Positions 8,915-16,605 of a DNA stretch of 50,813 nt are shown one piece after another. Position numbers and translations under genes: made by a program. How positions within the stretch are numbered: the stretch's first letter is position 1; each line of letters opens with the position of its first letter. The DNA comes from Nitrospirota bacterium (GTDB lineage: Bacteria; Nitrospirota; Nitrospiria; Nitrospirales; Nitrospiraceae): the NCBI GenBank assembly GCA_030682135.1, contig JAUXQT010000061.1, positions 1 to 50,813 of the forward strand. Direction: 5' to 3'. Under the pieces are notes generated by a model that worked only from the letters and a program-made list of their open reading frames with translations, ran no database searches and had not been told where the DNA came from.

Positions 8915-9114
8915 TTAGACACAAGGGAACAGTTCTGCCTAAGCCATTGATATACAAGAACGCCCTAGGAACTGCCCTCCTTCTGCATGAACAGTTTTCG
9001 GACCTGCGAGGGACAATTTTCGGCGAGGAGGAAGATTCACATGGAGGAGCTTATGAGCGGGAGAAAAACCATGAGAAGGGACTATCTGGCCTTACCCTGA
9101 TACTGAAGGATTGG

Positions 9115-10923
9115 CTATTTCATCGCCACGGCTCTAACTTGGCGATAGGTCGTGTGGCCCTGCAGCGTTTTCCTGATGCCATCTTGAAGCAATGTGACCA
9201 TCCCCTCTGCCAGCGCAAGGGCCAGCATCTCGGCAGTTCGAGATCGAGCCTGGATGAGCTGCTTCATTTCCTCTGAGGGGAGTAATAATTCATGGAGGGG
9301 CACTCGGCCCTTAAAGCCAGTTCGGTTGCAGGCCTCGCAACCTCGTCCACGGAAGAGGCGCCAATCGGGGAGGTATTCGATGCCTACCGTTGGCCAGTCC
9401 TGCGCGCCGTATCCCTGTACCAGCTCGTCGTACTCCTGCCGGCTCGGATAGTAGGACTCTTTGCACTGGGCGCAGATCCGTTTGCACAGGCGCTGGGCGA
9501 GGACTCCCAACATAGCATCGGCAAAGTTGAACGAGTCGCAGCCAAGATCCAGTAACCGAACCACCGTCTCGACCGCACTGTTCGTATGGAGGGTGCTGAG
9601 CACCAGGTGGCCTGTGAGCGAGGCTTCAATGGCAATGTCGGCCGTTTCCTTATCCCGCATCTCGCCGATCATGATGACGTCGGGATCGGCGCGCAGAAAT
9701 GCCCGCATCGCGGCCGCAAAGGTGAGATCGATCTTCGGATGGACCTGAACTTGGCGGAGACCGTCCTGGGTAATTTCAATGGGGTCTTCGGCCGTCCAAA
9801 TCTTTCGCTCGTCGGTATTGATGTGCTTCAAAATCGCATGCAGGGTCGTCGTTTTACCGGACCCGGTTGGTCCGACACAGAGGATGATCCCGTGAGGTTT
9901 CTCTGCAATGGCTTGAATGGCCTGCAAGGTGGCAGAGGAAAATTCCATCGCTTCAAGCGGCATCGGCTGCTTGGCCGTGAGAATCCGCAACACGACATCT
10001 TCGTCCTGTCCGGCGGTTGGCAGGGTCGCCACGCGCAATTCGATCTCTCGATCCTTCGCCACCCGGTACCGGATCTTGCCGTCTTGAGGTTTGCGCCGCT
10101 CGGCAATATCGAGATTGGCCATCACCTTGATGCGTGACACGACCGCGCGCCGATAGGCCGCGGGAATTCCCATGTAGGTAAAACAGGTGCCGTCGACGCG
10201 CAGACGTACGGCCATGTCTTTACGATCCGCATAGGGTTCAATATGAATGTCCGACGCCCCGAGGCGGTCGGCTTCGAGAATCACTTGGTTGGTCAGCCGA
10301 ACAATGGCTGAATCGTTCTCGTCGATTCCACCGGAGACAGGATCGCTGGCAGCCTCACGATGGATTTCATGAACCAACTCGCCGAGAATGGCGCCGATCG
10401 ACCCTCTCGGTCCCTGCCCCGTTGCCAGATGAAGAAATTGTTCGATATCACGGCGTAACCCGACCGCATAGCGAATGGTCATTCCAGGAAATGCACGACG
10501 CACGTCCCAGCCCCTGTCGAGATCGTGCGGGTCGCTAGTGAGCACGTCTATTAACGAGCCGCGCCGCGCGATCGGCAGCCAGCCGTTCTTTCTGAGATAG
10601 TCGAGATTGAGTGTTTTTAGCAAGTCGGCATCGATGACCGTTCGTTCGTCATACGGCAGGTAGGGGCATTGATAGAAATCGCTCAAGGCGGCCCCCAGCG
10701 CCTCTCTCGGAACCGCGTAACGGTCCAGGAGCAGCGCTTCGAGGTCGATTGCACCATCGACCGATTCGTCGACTGCCGCTGTCATATCGGACAGAGTGAT
10801 AATCCCCCGATAAACCAAACTATCGAGCACGTTTTGCTCGATCGCACAGCGGGAAGGTTTCAATGTGCGGCTCCCCTTCTTCCCTCCGGTCCCACCAGCC
10901 ACGACGTCCGTCTCAACCGTCAT
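9115..10923 (-). CDS. pilB: PilB-type pilus extension ATPase (GspE/PulE family)
   Basis: A 602-residue protein (from ATG 10923). It has an N-terminal MshEN-like region, then the secretion-ATPase core: an Asp box ('SDIHIEPYADR'), Walker A GPTGSGKTTTL (about 350-360), and Walker B/His box 'IMIGEMRDKETADIA...STLHTN' (about 412-440). It ends with a zinc tetracysteine motif (CKRICAQCKE about 480, CEACNRTGF about 530). These features distinguish PilB/GspE from the retraction ATPase PilT. The start at 10923 is favoured by a GAAAGG site. A GTG at 10971 would extend the protein by 16 residues and overlap the upstream gene. It ends module B and would power assembly of the pili whose minor pilins are encoded around it. 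Confidence 0.9.
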   Translation of the reverse strand: MTVETDVVAGGTGGKKGSRTLKPSRCAIEQNVLDSLVYRGIITLSDMTAAVDESVDGAIDLEALLLDRYAVPREALGAALSDFYQCPYLPYDERTVIDADLLKTLNLDYLRKNGWLPIARRGSLIDVLTSDPHDLDRGWDVRRAFPGMTIRYAVGLRRDIEQFLHLATGQGPRGSIGAILGELVHEIHREAASDPVSGGIDENDSAIVRLTNQVILEADRLGASDIHIEPYADRKDMAVRLRVDGTCFTYMGIPAAYRRAVVSRIKVMANLDIAERRKPQDGKIRYRVAKDREIELRVATLPTAGQDEDVVLRILTAKQPMPLEAMEFSSATLQAIQAIAEKPHGIILCVGPTGSGKTTTLHAILKHINTDERKIWTAEDPIEITQDGLRQVQVHPKIDLTFAAAMRAFLRADPDVIMIGEMRDKETADIAIEASLTGHLVLSTLHTNSAVETVVRLLDLGCDSFNFADAMLGVLAQRLCKRICAQCKESYYPSRQEYDELVQGYGAQDWPTVGIEYLPDWRLFRGRGCEACNRTGFKGRVPLHELLLPSEEMKQLIQARSRTAEMLALALAEGMVTLLQDGIRKTLQGHTTYRQVRAVAMK

Positions 10924-10952
10924 ATGCGATGCCTTTCGTTCCAGCCGTTCCA

Positions 10953-12440
10953 CTAGTATTTCGCCATCCACGTGCCGGGTGCTCGATAGACCACGGGAAG
11001 CCCTCGAAACAGTCCTTGCCCCAAGTCGGCGTTGTACCAGATCTCGATTACGTCACCGGTTCCGATCGACGTCACGCTCTGTCCTGCCATCACCGCCCCG
11101 TATAGGCGGGCCGATCGTTCAATCCTGATGGCACCCGCCGCATAGAGCAGACCGTTGAGATGGATGCCTGATAATTGCACCGGCACTCTTGTCCCGATAG
11201 ACTGCGCCCCCGCCGGAGAGGGGCTGAGGGCCGGTACAGATTTCCCTGCGGCCCGAGGCCTGAGCACCACATGCCCCTGCACGATCAACAGACCTTCGAC
11301 GTAGTCCGTGTCGAGCAGCAATGTGCCCATATTATCAACCTGGGGAGGCCGCCCATCGACGGTGTCGACAAATACCAATCCATGGTGGGCTCCAACAGAC
11401 TGAGATTCCAGCGCCTCTGCAGGCGTGACGCCCTGATCCGAATCCGAGGCCCCCTGCGGATGAAGCTGTCCCATACGATCGAGTCGGTAGTAGGTCCCCC
11501 AGCGCAGTGCTAGCTTCTTGAGTGAATCGTAGTCCCACTGATCGAGCCTGACCCCAGGCATCGGATATTGGTGCAGGTGCACGTTGTCAGCAAGCGGAGG
11601 ATTTGATCCTTGGCCTGGCGGAGGTGCAATGACCGAGACCATCCCTCCGATCCAATATTCCGTCCAGCGATCTTGAACCGACAGCATCTGATCATACGAC
11701 TGCCCTGTCACCGGCGCGCTGTTGCTTTTGAGAACGAGGTCCTCGACTTGCTGCACCGCAAGATCGCCCAATACTCGCTGGTCGCCCCAATGCACCAGCA
11801 CGGGAGATGCCCCGCCTGGCTGCGGGGCGCCCAAAGACTGTCCGACTTGTACCGCCGCGCGAACCGCGGGAATCGACAGAGCCCCAAGCTGAAGCTGCAC
11901 CGTTCTCGTGATCGGTCGAGAACCGATCGTCGCAGCCGTGACCTCAACCGTGCTCAGTAAACCAGGCTGCATAGGACCATACATTTTCACCGAGAGAATG
12001 CGGCCGAGCCCCCGCAATGATGTAAAGAGGCCATTGGGGGGCTGATTCAATACCTGGTCATCTGTGGGATTCGATGCACTCAGGAAGGCATCCGGACGAT
12101 CGATAGTGCCGACAAATTGTGAACGTCCAGTCGCGTCGAAGAATGATGGCCCACTTGCAAGATCTCCTTGCCGCTTGGCCAACAATCCGGCAATGGCTAT
12201 TGGTGTGGATGAGGGATCGTGGAACCAACTCATCACCATATCCGCTGCACCGTCGCCCAGCTGTTGCGCAACGTTGTCCTCTCTCATGGCGCTCACGCCA
12301 GGGCCATCCTGACTGGCCAAAAACAGAGAGGTCATGCCGGCGATCCCAAGCAGCACGATCAGCATGAGCGCCGCGAGGAGCACGTGGCCCTTGTCGCACT
12401 GATTCATACGTTCTGAGGCAGGCCGTTCTTCCCTCTCCAT
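10953..12440 (-). CDS. Large PilX-like minor pilin, module B
   Basis: A 495-residue protein with one N-terminal hydrophobic helix (GHVLLAALMLIVLLGIAGMTSLFL) preceded by Gly and lacking Glu at +5, as in PilX. After it comes a polar stretch 'MREDNVAQQLGDGAADMVMS' like the PilX heptad region. The long C-terminal part is rich in beta structure, with 'LLYAAGAIRIERSARLYGAVMAG', which resembles the repetitive pattern of polymer-forming (bactofilin-like) folds. That comparison is only suggestive. It is more than twice the length of the module A PilX. The start at 12440 has a GGGAG site; an ATG at 12407 is an alternative. Confidence 0.65.
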   Translation of the reverse strand: MEREERPASERMNQCDKGHVLLAALMLIVLLGIAGMTSLFLASQDGPGVSAMREDNVAQQLGDGAADMVMSWFHDPSSTPIAIAGLLAKRQGDLASGPSFFDATGRSQFVGTIDRPDAFLSASNPTDDQVLNQPPNGLFTSLRGLGRILSVKMYGPMQPGLLSTVEVTAATIGSRPITRTVQLQLGALSIPAVRAAVQVGQSLGAPQPGGASPVLVHWGDQRVLGDLAVQQVEDLVLKSNSAPVTGQSYDQMLSVQDRWTEYWIGGMVSVIAPPPGQGSNPPLADNVHLHQYPMPGVRLDQWDYDSLKKLALRWGTYYRLDRMGQLHPQGASDSDQGVTPAEALESQSVGAHHGLVFVDTVDGRPPQVDNMGTLLLDTDYVEGLLIVQGHVVLRPRAAGKSVPALSPSPAGAQSIGTRVPVQLSGIHLNGLLYAAGAIRIERSARLYGAVMAGQSVTSIGTGDVIEIWYNADLGQGLFRGLPVVYRAPGTWMAKY

Positions 12441-12474
12441 ATTCTCACTCCCGTTCGTATTTGAGCTGTGACTG

Positions 12475-13215
12475 TTATGTCCTGAGGCTAATTTCCCGGA
12501 CGGCGCGCATCCCTTGATCGGACATCATGACTTCAACCACGACCAGTCTCACGAGGGCTGGTTGTGTCACGGCCTGCCCGGTTGCATCCCAATATGAAAA
12601 TCGAGCCTGCCTGATGTCTCCGACCAACACACTCGCGCCGCCATCGACCTGTCGCAGTAATCGCAGCAGACCCCGGTCATCATGACGGCTGTAGTAACGG
12701 ACGCGATTCAAGAGAACGACAGAGGCTCCCGATGGAATCAACGTTGTGAGTGGCTGCGTCACCGTAAGGAGTCGCCGCTGTCCATTACGAGCGAGGACCA
12801 GCGTCTCGCAGCGCTCCGCCCAACAAGCGACGATGGTTCTCCGATCATCCCACCCTCTCCCGTCTTCGACCGACAGCGCCGTTTGACCGATTGCCGCCGC
12901 TGCCGTGATCGTCGTTGAGAGACCTTGCAGATTCGCCGAAAACTCCACGGAGTCCGAAGCCGTGGTGGTCAGAGAACCGGGCCCTGCGAGCCGCAATTCC
13001 TGCTCAAGCACTTCCAATCCCAGGCGAAGATCTTGCTGCTGTGCGACCTCACGTTGTTGCCGCATAAACTGTTGTTGGAAATACGACAAGGCTTGAAGCG
13101 TCGCGCCCAAGACGACCAGCCCTGCCGCCATGGCAAACATCAGCTCGGTCAAACTGGTACCGGCCTCCAGTCTCGCTTTGTGGCCGCTTTCTCCTATGTG
13201 ACGATCTGAATACAT
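12475..13215 (-). CDS. PilW-like minor pilin, module B
   Basis: About 246 residues from ATG 13215 (GAGGGAG 5 nt upstream). The prepilin motif is EAG/TSLTELMFAMAAGLVVLGATL with Glu at +5. A heptad-rich region 'QQREVAQQQDLRLGLEVLEQELRLAG' follows, the hallmark of PilW/GspJ-type pilins. A longer TTG-started reading (13257) would overlap the preceding gene and has a poorer start. It fills the W/J slot of the second minor-pilin set. Confidence 0.75.
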   Translation of the reverse strand: MYSDRHIGESGHKARLEAGTSLTELMFAMAAGLVVLGATLQALSYFQQQFMRQQREVAQQQDLRLGLEVLEQELRLAGPGSLTTTASDSVEFSANLQGLSTTITAAAAIGQTALSVEDGRGWDDRRTIVACWAERCETLVLARNGQRRLLTVTQPLTTLIPSGASVVLLNRVRYYSRHDDRGLLRLLRQVDGGASVLVGDIRQARFSYWDATGQAVTQPALVRLVVVEVMMSDQGMRAVREISLRT

Positions 13216-13240
13216 GTTGTCTCCCTCAAGTGGCGATTTG

Positions 13241-13732
13241 TTATTGGCTCCCAACAAACAAGGGATTGGCCAGTAGCGTCCCTACTCGTACCTCGCGCGG
13301 GCCTGACCCGGAAACATAGGCGGCACGAGCCTCGATCACGACATGCCCTGAGACCGATAGCGAGCCGGAATGGCTCGGCGTCACCGTCCAGATCAGTTGA
13401 ACGCCATCCTGGTCCCAACTCCCGGAGTACGTTCCATCACCGGCCACGGCATCGCCGCCTACTCCGTCGTCATGCATGACAAGGTCCGGGACACCATCGT
13501 GGTTCACATCATCCAGCAAGAGACGATCCCATCTCGCAGACCGTTTAGCCTCAATCCGCGACTCCGCCATTGCCAGGGCACGCGTGGCCAACATGCCATT
13601 TCGAATAATCCGCTCTGCTGCCTCAAACGCTCCCATCGCCCCGGCGAGCCCGGTCATTGTGAGAGCCATCGCTACAAGCACCTCGGCAAAACTGGCTCCG
13701 CACTCTATTTGAATTATTCGGCCCCACATCAT
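13241..13732 (-). CDS. PilV-like minor pilin with calcium-binding-type loop, module B
   Basis: A 163-residue prepilin with motif IECG/ASFAEVLVAMALTMTGLAGAM (Glu at +5) and a helix region 'TRALAMAESRIEAKRSARWDRL' as in PilV/GspI. The mature domain carries an EF-hand-like loop D75-x-N77-x-D79-G80-x-x-D83 and a second acidic repeat GGDAVAGDGTYS (92-103), of the kind seen in bacterial extracellular 'choice-of-anchor' domains. Calcium binding is inferred from these motifs. The ATG overlaps the fimT-like stop (ATGA). Confidence 0.75.
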   Translation of the reverse strand: MMWGRIIQIECGASFAEVLVAMALTMTGLAGAMGAFEAAERIIRNGMLATRALAMAESRIEAKRSARWDRLLLDDVNHDGVPDLVMHDDGVGGDAVAGDGTYSGSWDQDGVQLIWTVTPSHSGSLSVSGHVVIEARAAYVSGSGPREVRVGTLLANPLFVGSQ

Positions 13733-14178
13733 GACGCGGACACTCTTCCGGTGATACTCACCGTGAATCGGGTTTCCCGGCCCTGGCTGTCTCGCACAAG
13801 AATGGTGGTCGGGGTCGCAGCCCGACCACTTGGCTGAAACAGCAGTTCAGGGCCTGCGGTTGGCTCTTCCACAACCACACCCTTGTCTGCATAGTGATAG
13901 ACGTGCAGGATGCCCTCGCCATCCGCTCTTTGAAGCGTAATCGTGCGGCCCTCTCGATCGAAGATGACTCGAAGGCGTTCTCGCCTGGCCATCGCTAGTT
14001 GTCTGGCGAACCGAAGCTCCGAAGCGATCTCTGCAGTGGCGCTCCGTGCCTGAACTCTAGCAGTCAATGTCTGATAACTCGGCCCGGCCAACATCGTCAT
14101 GACCCCCATAATCGCTAATACGATGAGAAGCTCTGTCAGACTCCAGCCCTGTTCCTGCACCTGTCGGTCTTTCGACAT
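13729..14178 (-). CDS. FimT/GspH-type minor pilin, module B
   Basis: A 149-residue prepilin with leader ending QEQG before WSLTELLIVLAIMGVMTML (Glu at +5). The GspH/FimT region 'ATAEIASELRFARQLAMARRERLRV' and a C-terminal beta domain ending 'RFTVSITGRV' follow. A GAGGGG site precedes the ATG. It is the first gene of module B, and all three following minor-pilin genes and pilB read in the same direction with short gaps or overlaps. Confidence 0.82.
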   Translation of the reverse strand: MSKDRQVQEQGWSLTELLIVLAIMGVMTMLAGPSYQTLTARVQARSATAEIASELRFARQLAMARRERLRVIFDREGRTITLQRADGEGILHVYHYADKGVVVEEPTAGPELLFQPSGRAATPTTILVRDSQGRETRFTVSITGRVSAS

Positions 14179-14428
14179 AAGCCCCTCGAAGAAGAACTCT
14201 ACTTAGGACGATCAACCTGCCTCCAAGACCCATGCCCACGCCTATCAGCATGAATACGTACTGATGAATGAACGCAGAATACTTCGAAAATTCACGTGGT
14301 TTTACATCATCACAAGAAGATATGGAGGCGAGGCAGGCCCATGCCCTGAACAAAAAGAGAGGGAAGACTAGAGAGCCAATTACTATTTCAGATACAGGAG
14401 GTCGCCAAAATAGATACTACGTGGAGTA

Positions 14429-15211
14429 TTAGTAGCCAGGACCGAGGAGACCTTGATACCAATCGAGGAGAGGCTGGGCAAAAAGCATGGAGAGGAGAGC
14501 CCCCAAAACAAGGAAGGGACCAAATGGGATATAGTCATCACGCTTGATGATGCGTAGCGCGATCAAGCTAATGCCGATGACAGACCCAGTGAGTGAACCG
14601 ATCATGATCGTGAGGAGCGCAGGCTTCCAGCCCAGAAACGCACCGACCATCGCCAGCAACTTGATATCGCCCCCTCCCATTCCCTCCTTGCCAAACAGAT
14701 AGGGACTCAGCCAGGCCAAGAGCCAGAGAATGCCGCCTCCAATGGTGAGGCCAAGCACTGAATTGACCATACCAACCGGCAGAACGGTTGCTGCCCCCAG
14801 AAGTCCAATCACTATGCCAGGTATCGTAATAACATTAGGAATCATCTTATGGGTGAGATCTGTTCCCGTCACCACGACCAACGCCGAAAACAGCACAGCA
14901 TAGAGGGCGGCCGTCCAGCTGGGACCGAAGAACCACAAGACCGTGAGATAACCCAGTGCATTGGCGGCTTCGACCAGGGGATAGCGCATCGAAATGGATG
15001 TGCGGCAAGCCCGGCAACGGCCTCCGAGCCAGAGGTAACTCATCAGCGGAATATTATCGTAGAACTCGATGGGGTGAGCGCATGAGGGACAATGGGAACC
15101 GGGCCAGGCGATCGATTCGCCTCGGGGCAGTCTATAGATGCAGACGTTAAGAAAACTGCCGATCAGCGCGCCGAGGGTCCCAACCAGAAGATAGAGCGGC
15201 CATTCTTGCAT
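14429..15211 (-). CDS. pilD: Prepilin peptidase/N-methyltransferase PilD (A24A)
   Basis: A 260-residue integral membrane protein. Its N-terminal cytoplasmic methyltransferase domain has the zinc tetracysteine CPSC...CRAC (about 41-70). The two aspartates of the bilobed aspartyl protease lie in 'GTDLTHKMIPN' and in GGGDIKLL (the GxGD motif). It cleaves prepilin leaders after Gly and methylates the new N-terminus, so it would process the prepilins encoded on both sides. A 250-bp gap separates it from module B; only a weak ribosome-binding site is visible. Confidence 0.93.
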   Translation of the reverse strand: MQEWPLYLLVGTLGALIGSFLNVCIYRLPRGESIAWPGSHCPSCAHPIEFYDNIPLMSYLWLGGRCRACRTSISMRYPLVEAANALGYLTVLWFFGPSWTAALYAVLFSALVVVTGTDLTHKMIPNVITIPGIVIGLLGAATVLPVGMVNSVLGLTIGGGILWLLAWLSPYLFGKEGMGGGDIKLLAMVGAFLGWKPALLTIMIGSLTGSVIGISLIALRIIKRDDYIPFGPFLVLGALLSMLFAQPLLDWYQGLLGPGY

Positions 15212-15311
15212 AATCGACTCAGAAACCGGCGACAGCTCGGCACGTCGGGCGACGCACTTCGCATGCCAAATGAAAAAGACTAGGTAGTTCTTCTAGAGCC
15301 ATCTCCCTGAA

Positions 15312-15341
15312 TTTACTTATAGCGTACGAGTTCTCTATAAT
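15312..15341 (+). promoter_or_regulatory. Sigma-70 promoter for the HTH gene
   Basis: TTTACT (15312-15317) and a perfect TATAAT (15336-15341) are spaced by 18 bp on the plus strand. They lie about 95 bp upstream of the start of the LuxR-type gene, which would give a leader of nearly 90 nt. Confidence 0.5.
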
Positions 15342-15434
15342 CTGCTGCGTGCTTGGCGAGGGTTTACTCCTGCGAAGTTCTCCGTCAAGTTGGATTATAC
15401 CGCACGCTTTCATTCATTAAAGGAGAACATGATA

Positions 15435-15737
15435 ATGGCACGGACCGCACCGGCTGCAAAGCCAAAACCGAAGACAAAAGCGAAGCCCAAGCCGTCCCTG
15501 GCAAACCTCGCCCCGCCACCACGCAAGAAACGGCCAGAGTCCCTCACTAGTCGCGAGCAGGAGATCCTTGAACTGATTTGGGCTGGGTTCAAAAACAAAG
15601 AAATCGGGCAGCGGCTCAAGATCAGCGTCAAGACCGTCGAGGCCCATCGGGCCAACATGATGAAAAAGATGCGTGTGTCGAATACTGCGCAGCTGCTCAA
15701 AACCGCCATCCAAGACGGGACGATTAAGATTCGGTAG
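15435..15737 (+). CDS. Stand-alone LuxR/GerE-type HTH protein with Lys/Pro/Ala tail
   Basis: A 100-residue protein from ATG 15435, with AGGAG nine bases upstream; an ATG at 15429 is too close to that site. Residues 1-33 are a basic tail rich in Lys, Pro and Ala. Residues about 37-95 form a LuxR/GerE helix-turn-helix ('LTSREQEILELIWAGFKNKE', 'VKTVEAHRANMMKKM'). No receiver or ligand domain is present, so it may be a constitutive DNA binder or respond to a partner. It is divergent from pilD and its last 14 bp overlap the end of rlmB tail-to-tail. The target genes are unknown. Confidence 0.85.
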   Translation: MARTAPAAKPKPKTKAKPKPSLANLAPPPRKKRPESLTSREQEILELIWAGFKNKEIGQRLKISVKTVEAHRANMMKKMRVSNTAQLLKTAIQDGTIKIR

Positions 15738-16605
15738 GCTTCGCCGCCGGCGCTGCGATTCTGCGGCGCTGGCGGACCGCTTCGAACAGGGTGACGGCTG
15801 CGGCAGCCGAGACATTCAGCGACTGCACCTTGCCCAACATCGGAATCCTAATCCGGTCGTCACAGGCCCCCAGCACGCCGGGACGAATGCCTTCCCCTTC
15901 TCCCCCAAGCACCAACGCAATCGGCCCGGTCATGTCGATGTCGGTATGGAGTTTCTCCGCCTGCGGATCGACGCCATACACCCAGAGGCCTTCCTCTTTC
16001 AGATCCTGAATCAAACGAATTAGATTGGCCACGCAGCCGACGGGAATGTGATCGATCGCCCCGGCTGAGACCTTCGCCACCACCGGCGTCAGACCGACGG
16101 CACGCCGTTCCGGAATAAAGACCCCATGGACACCAGCCGCTTCGGCTGTCCGCAAGACCGCGCCTAAATTATGAGGATCTTCGACCCCGTCGAGAAGCAC
16201 AAGGAAGGGCTTCTCGCCCCGCGTCTTCGCCAGGCCGAGTATCTCCTCCGTCGTGCTAAACGCTTTGGCCGCGATGTAGGCGATGACGCCTTGATGATTC
16301 CCGGTCGGCACCAATCGCGCAAAAGCAGGAGGAGGCTCAATATGAACGGGGACTCGCTTCACCTTCGCCAGCTGCACGAGATCGGCAAACTGCCGATCGG
16401 TGCGCATCAAAATCAGCCGCTGCAATGGACGAGTGCCGGCACGCAAGGCCTCGCGCACCGCATGCAGCCCATAGATCAGATCCGGAGGACTATCGCTTCC
16501 AGCGACTGGTGCCGTCGGGCTTGTCTTCAATGACGATGCCACGGGAGGCGAGGAACTGACGAATCTCGTCGGCCTTCTTGAAATTTTTCTGTTTCCTGGC
16601 TTCAT
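15724..16605 (-). CDS. rlmB: 23S rRNA 2'-O-methyltransferase of the SpoU/TrmH family (RlmB type)
   Basis: A C-terminal SPOUT domain carries all three SpoU motifs: 'DPHNLGAVLRTAEAAGVHGV', 'ALVLGGEGEGIRPG' and 'IPMLGKVQSLNVSAAAAVTLFE'. It is preceded by the substrate-binding domain 'IYGLHAVREALRAG'. Family members methylate a ribose in 23S rRNA (Gm2251 in E. coli RlmB). The conserved domain starts only around residue 42. The preceding Ser/Pro/Thr-rich stretch overlaps the end of cysS by 116 bp and has no clear ribosome-binding site, so the true start may be an alternative codon further in (GTG 16542 or TTG 16530). Confidence 0.85.
   Translation of the reverse strand: MKPGNRKISRRPTRFVSSSPPVASSLKTSPTAPVAGSDSPPDLIYGLHAVREALRAGTRPLQRLILMRTDRQFADLVQLAKVKRVPVHIEPPPAFARLVPTGNHQGVIAYIAAKAFSTTEEILGLAKTRGEKPFLVLLDGVEDPHNLGAVLRTAEAAGVHGVFIPERRAVGLTPVVAKVSAGAIDHIPVGCVANLIRLIQDLKEEGLWVYGVDPQAEKLHTDIDMTGPIALVLGGEGEGIRPGVLGACDDRIRIPMLGKVQSLNVSAAAAVTLFEAVRQRRRIAAPAAKPTES

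Noticed and set aside
8947-9276. Plus-strand frame between fimT and pilB
   Set aside because: It runs over the end of pilB in antisense and has no homology-like pattern or ribosome-binding site.
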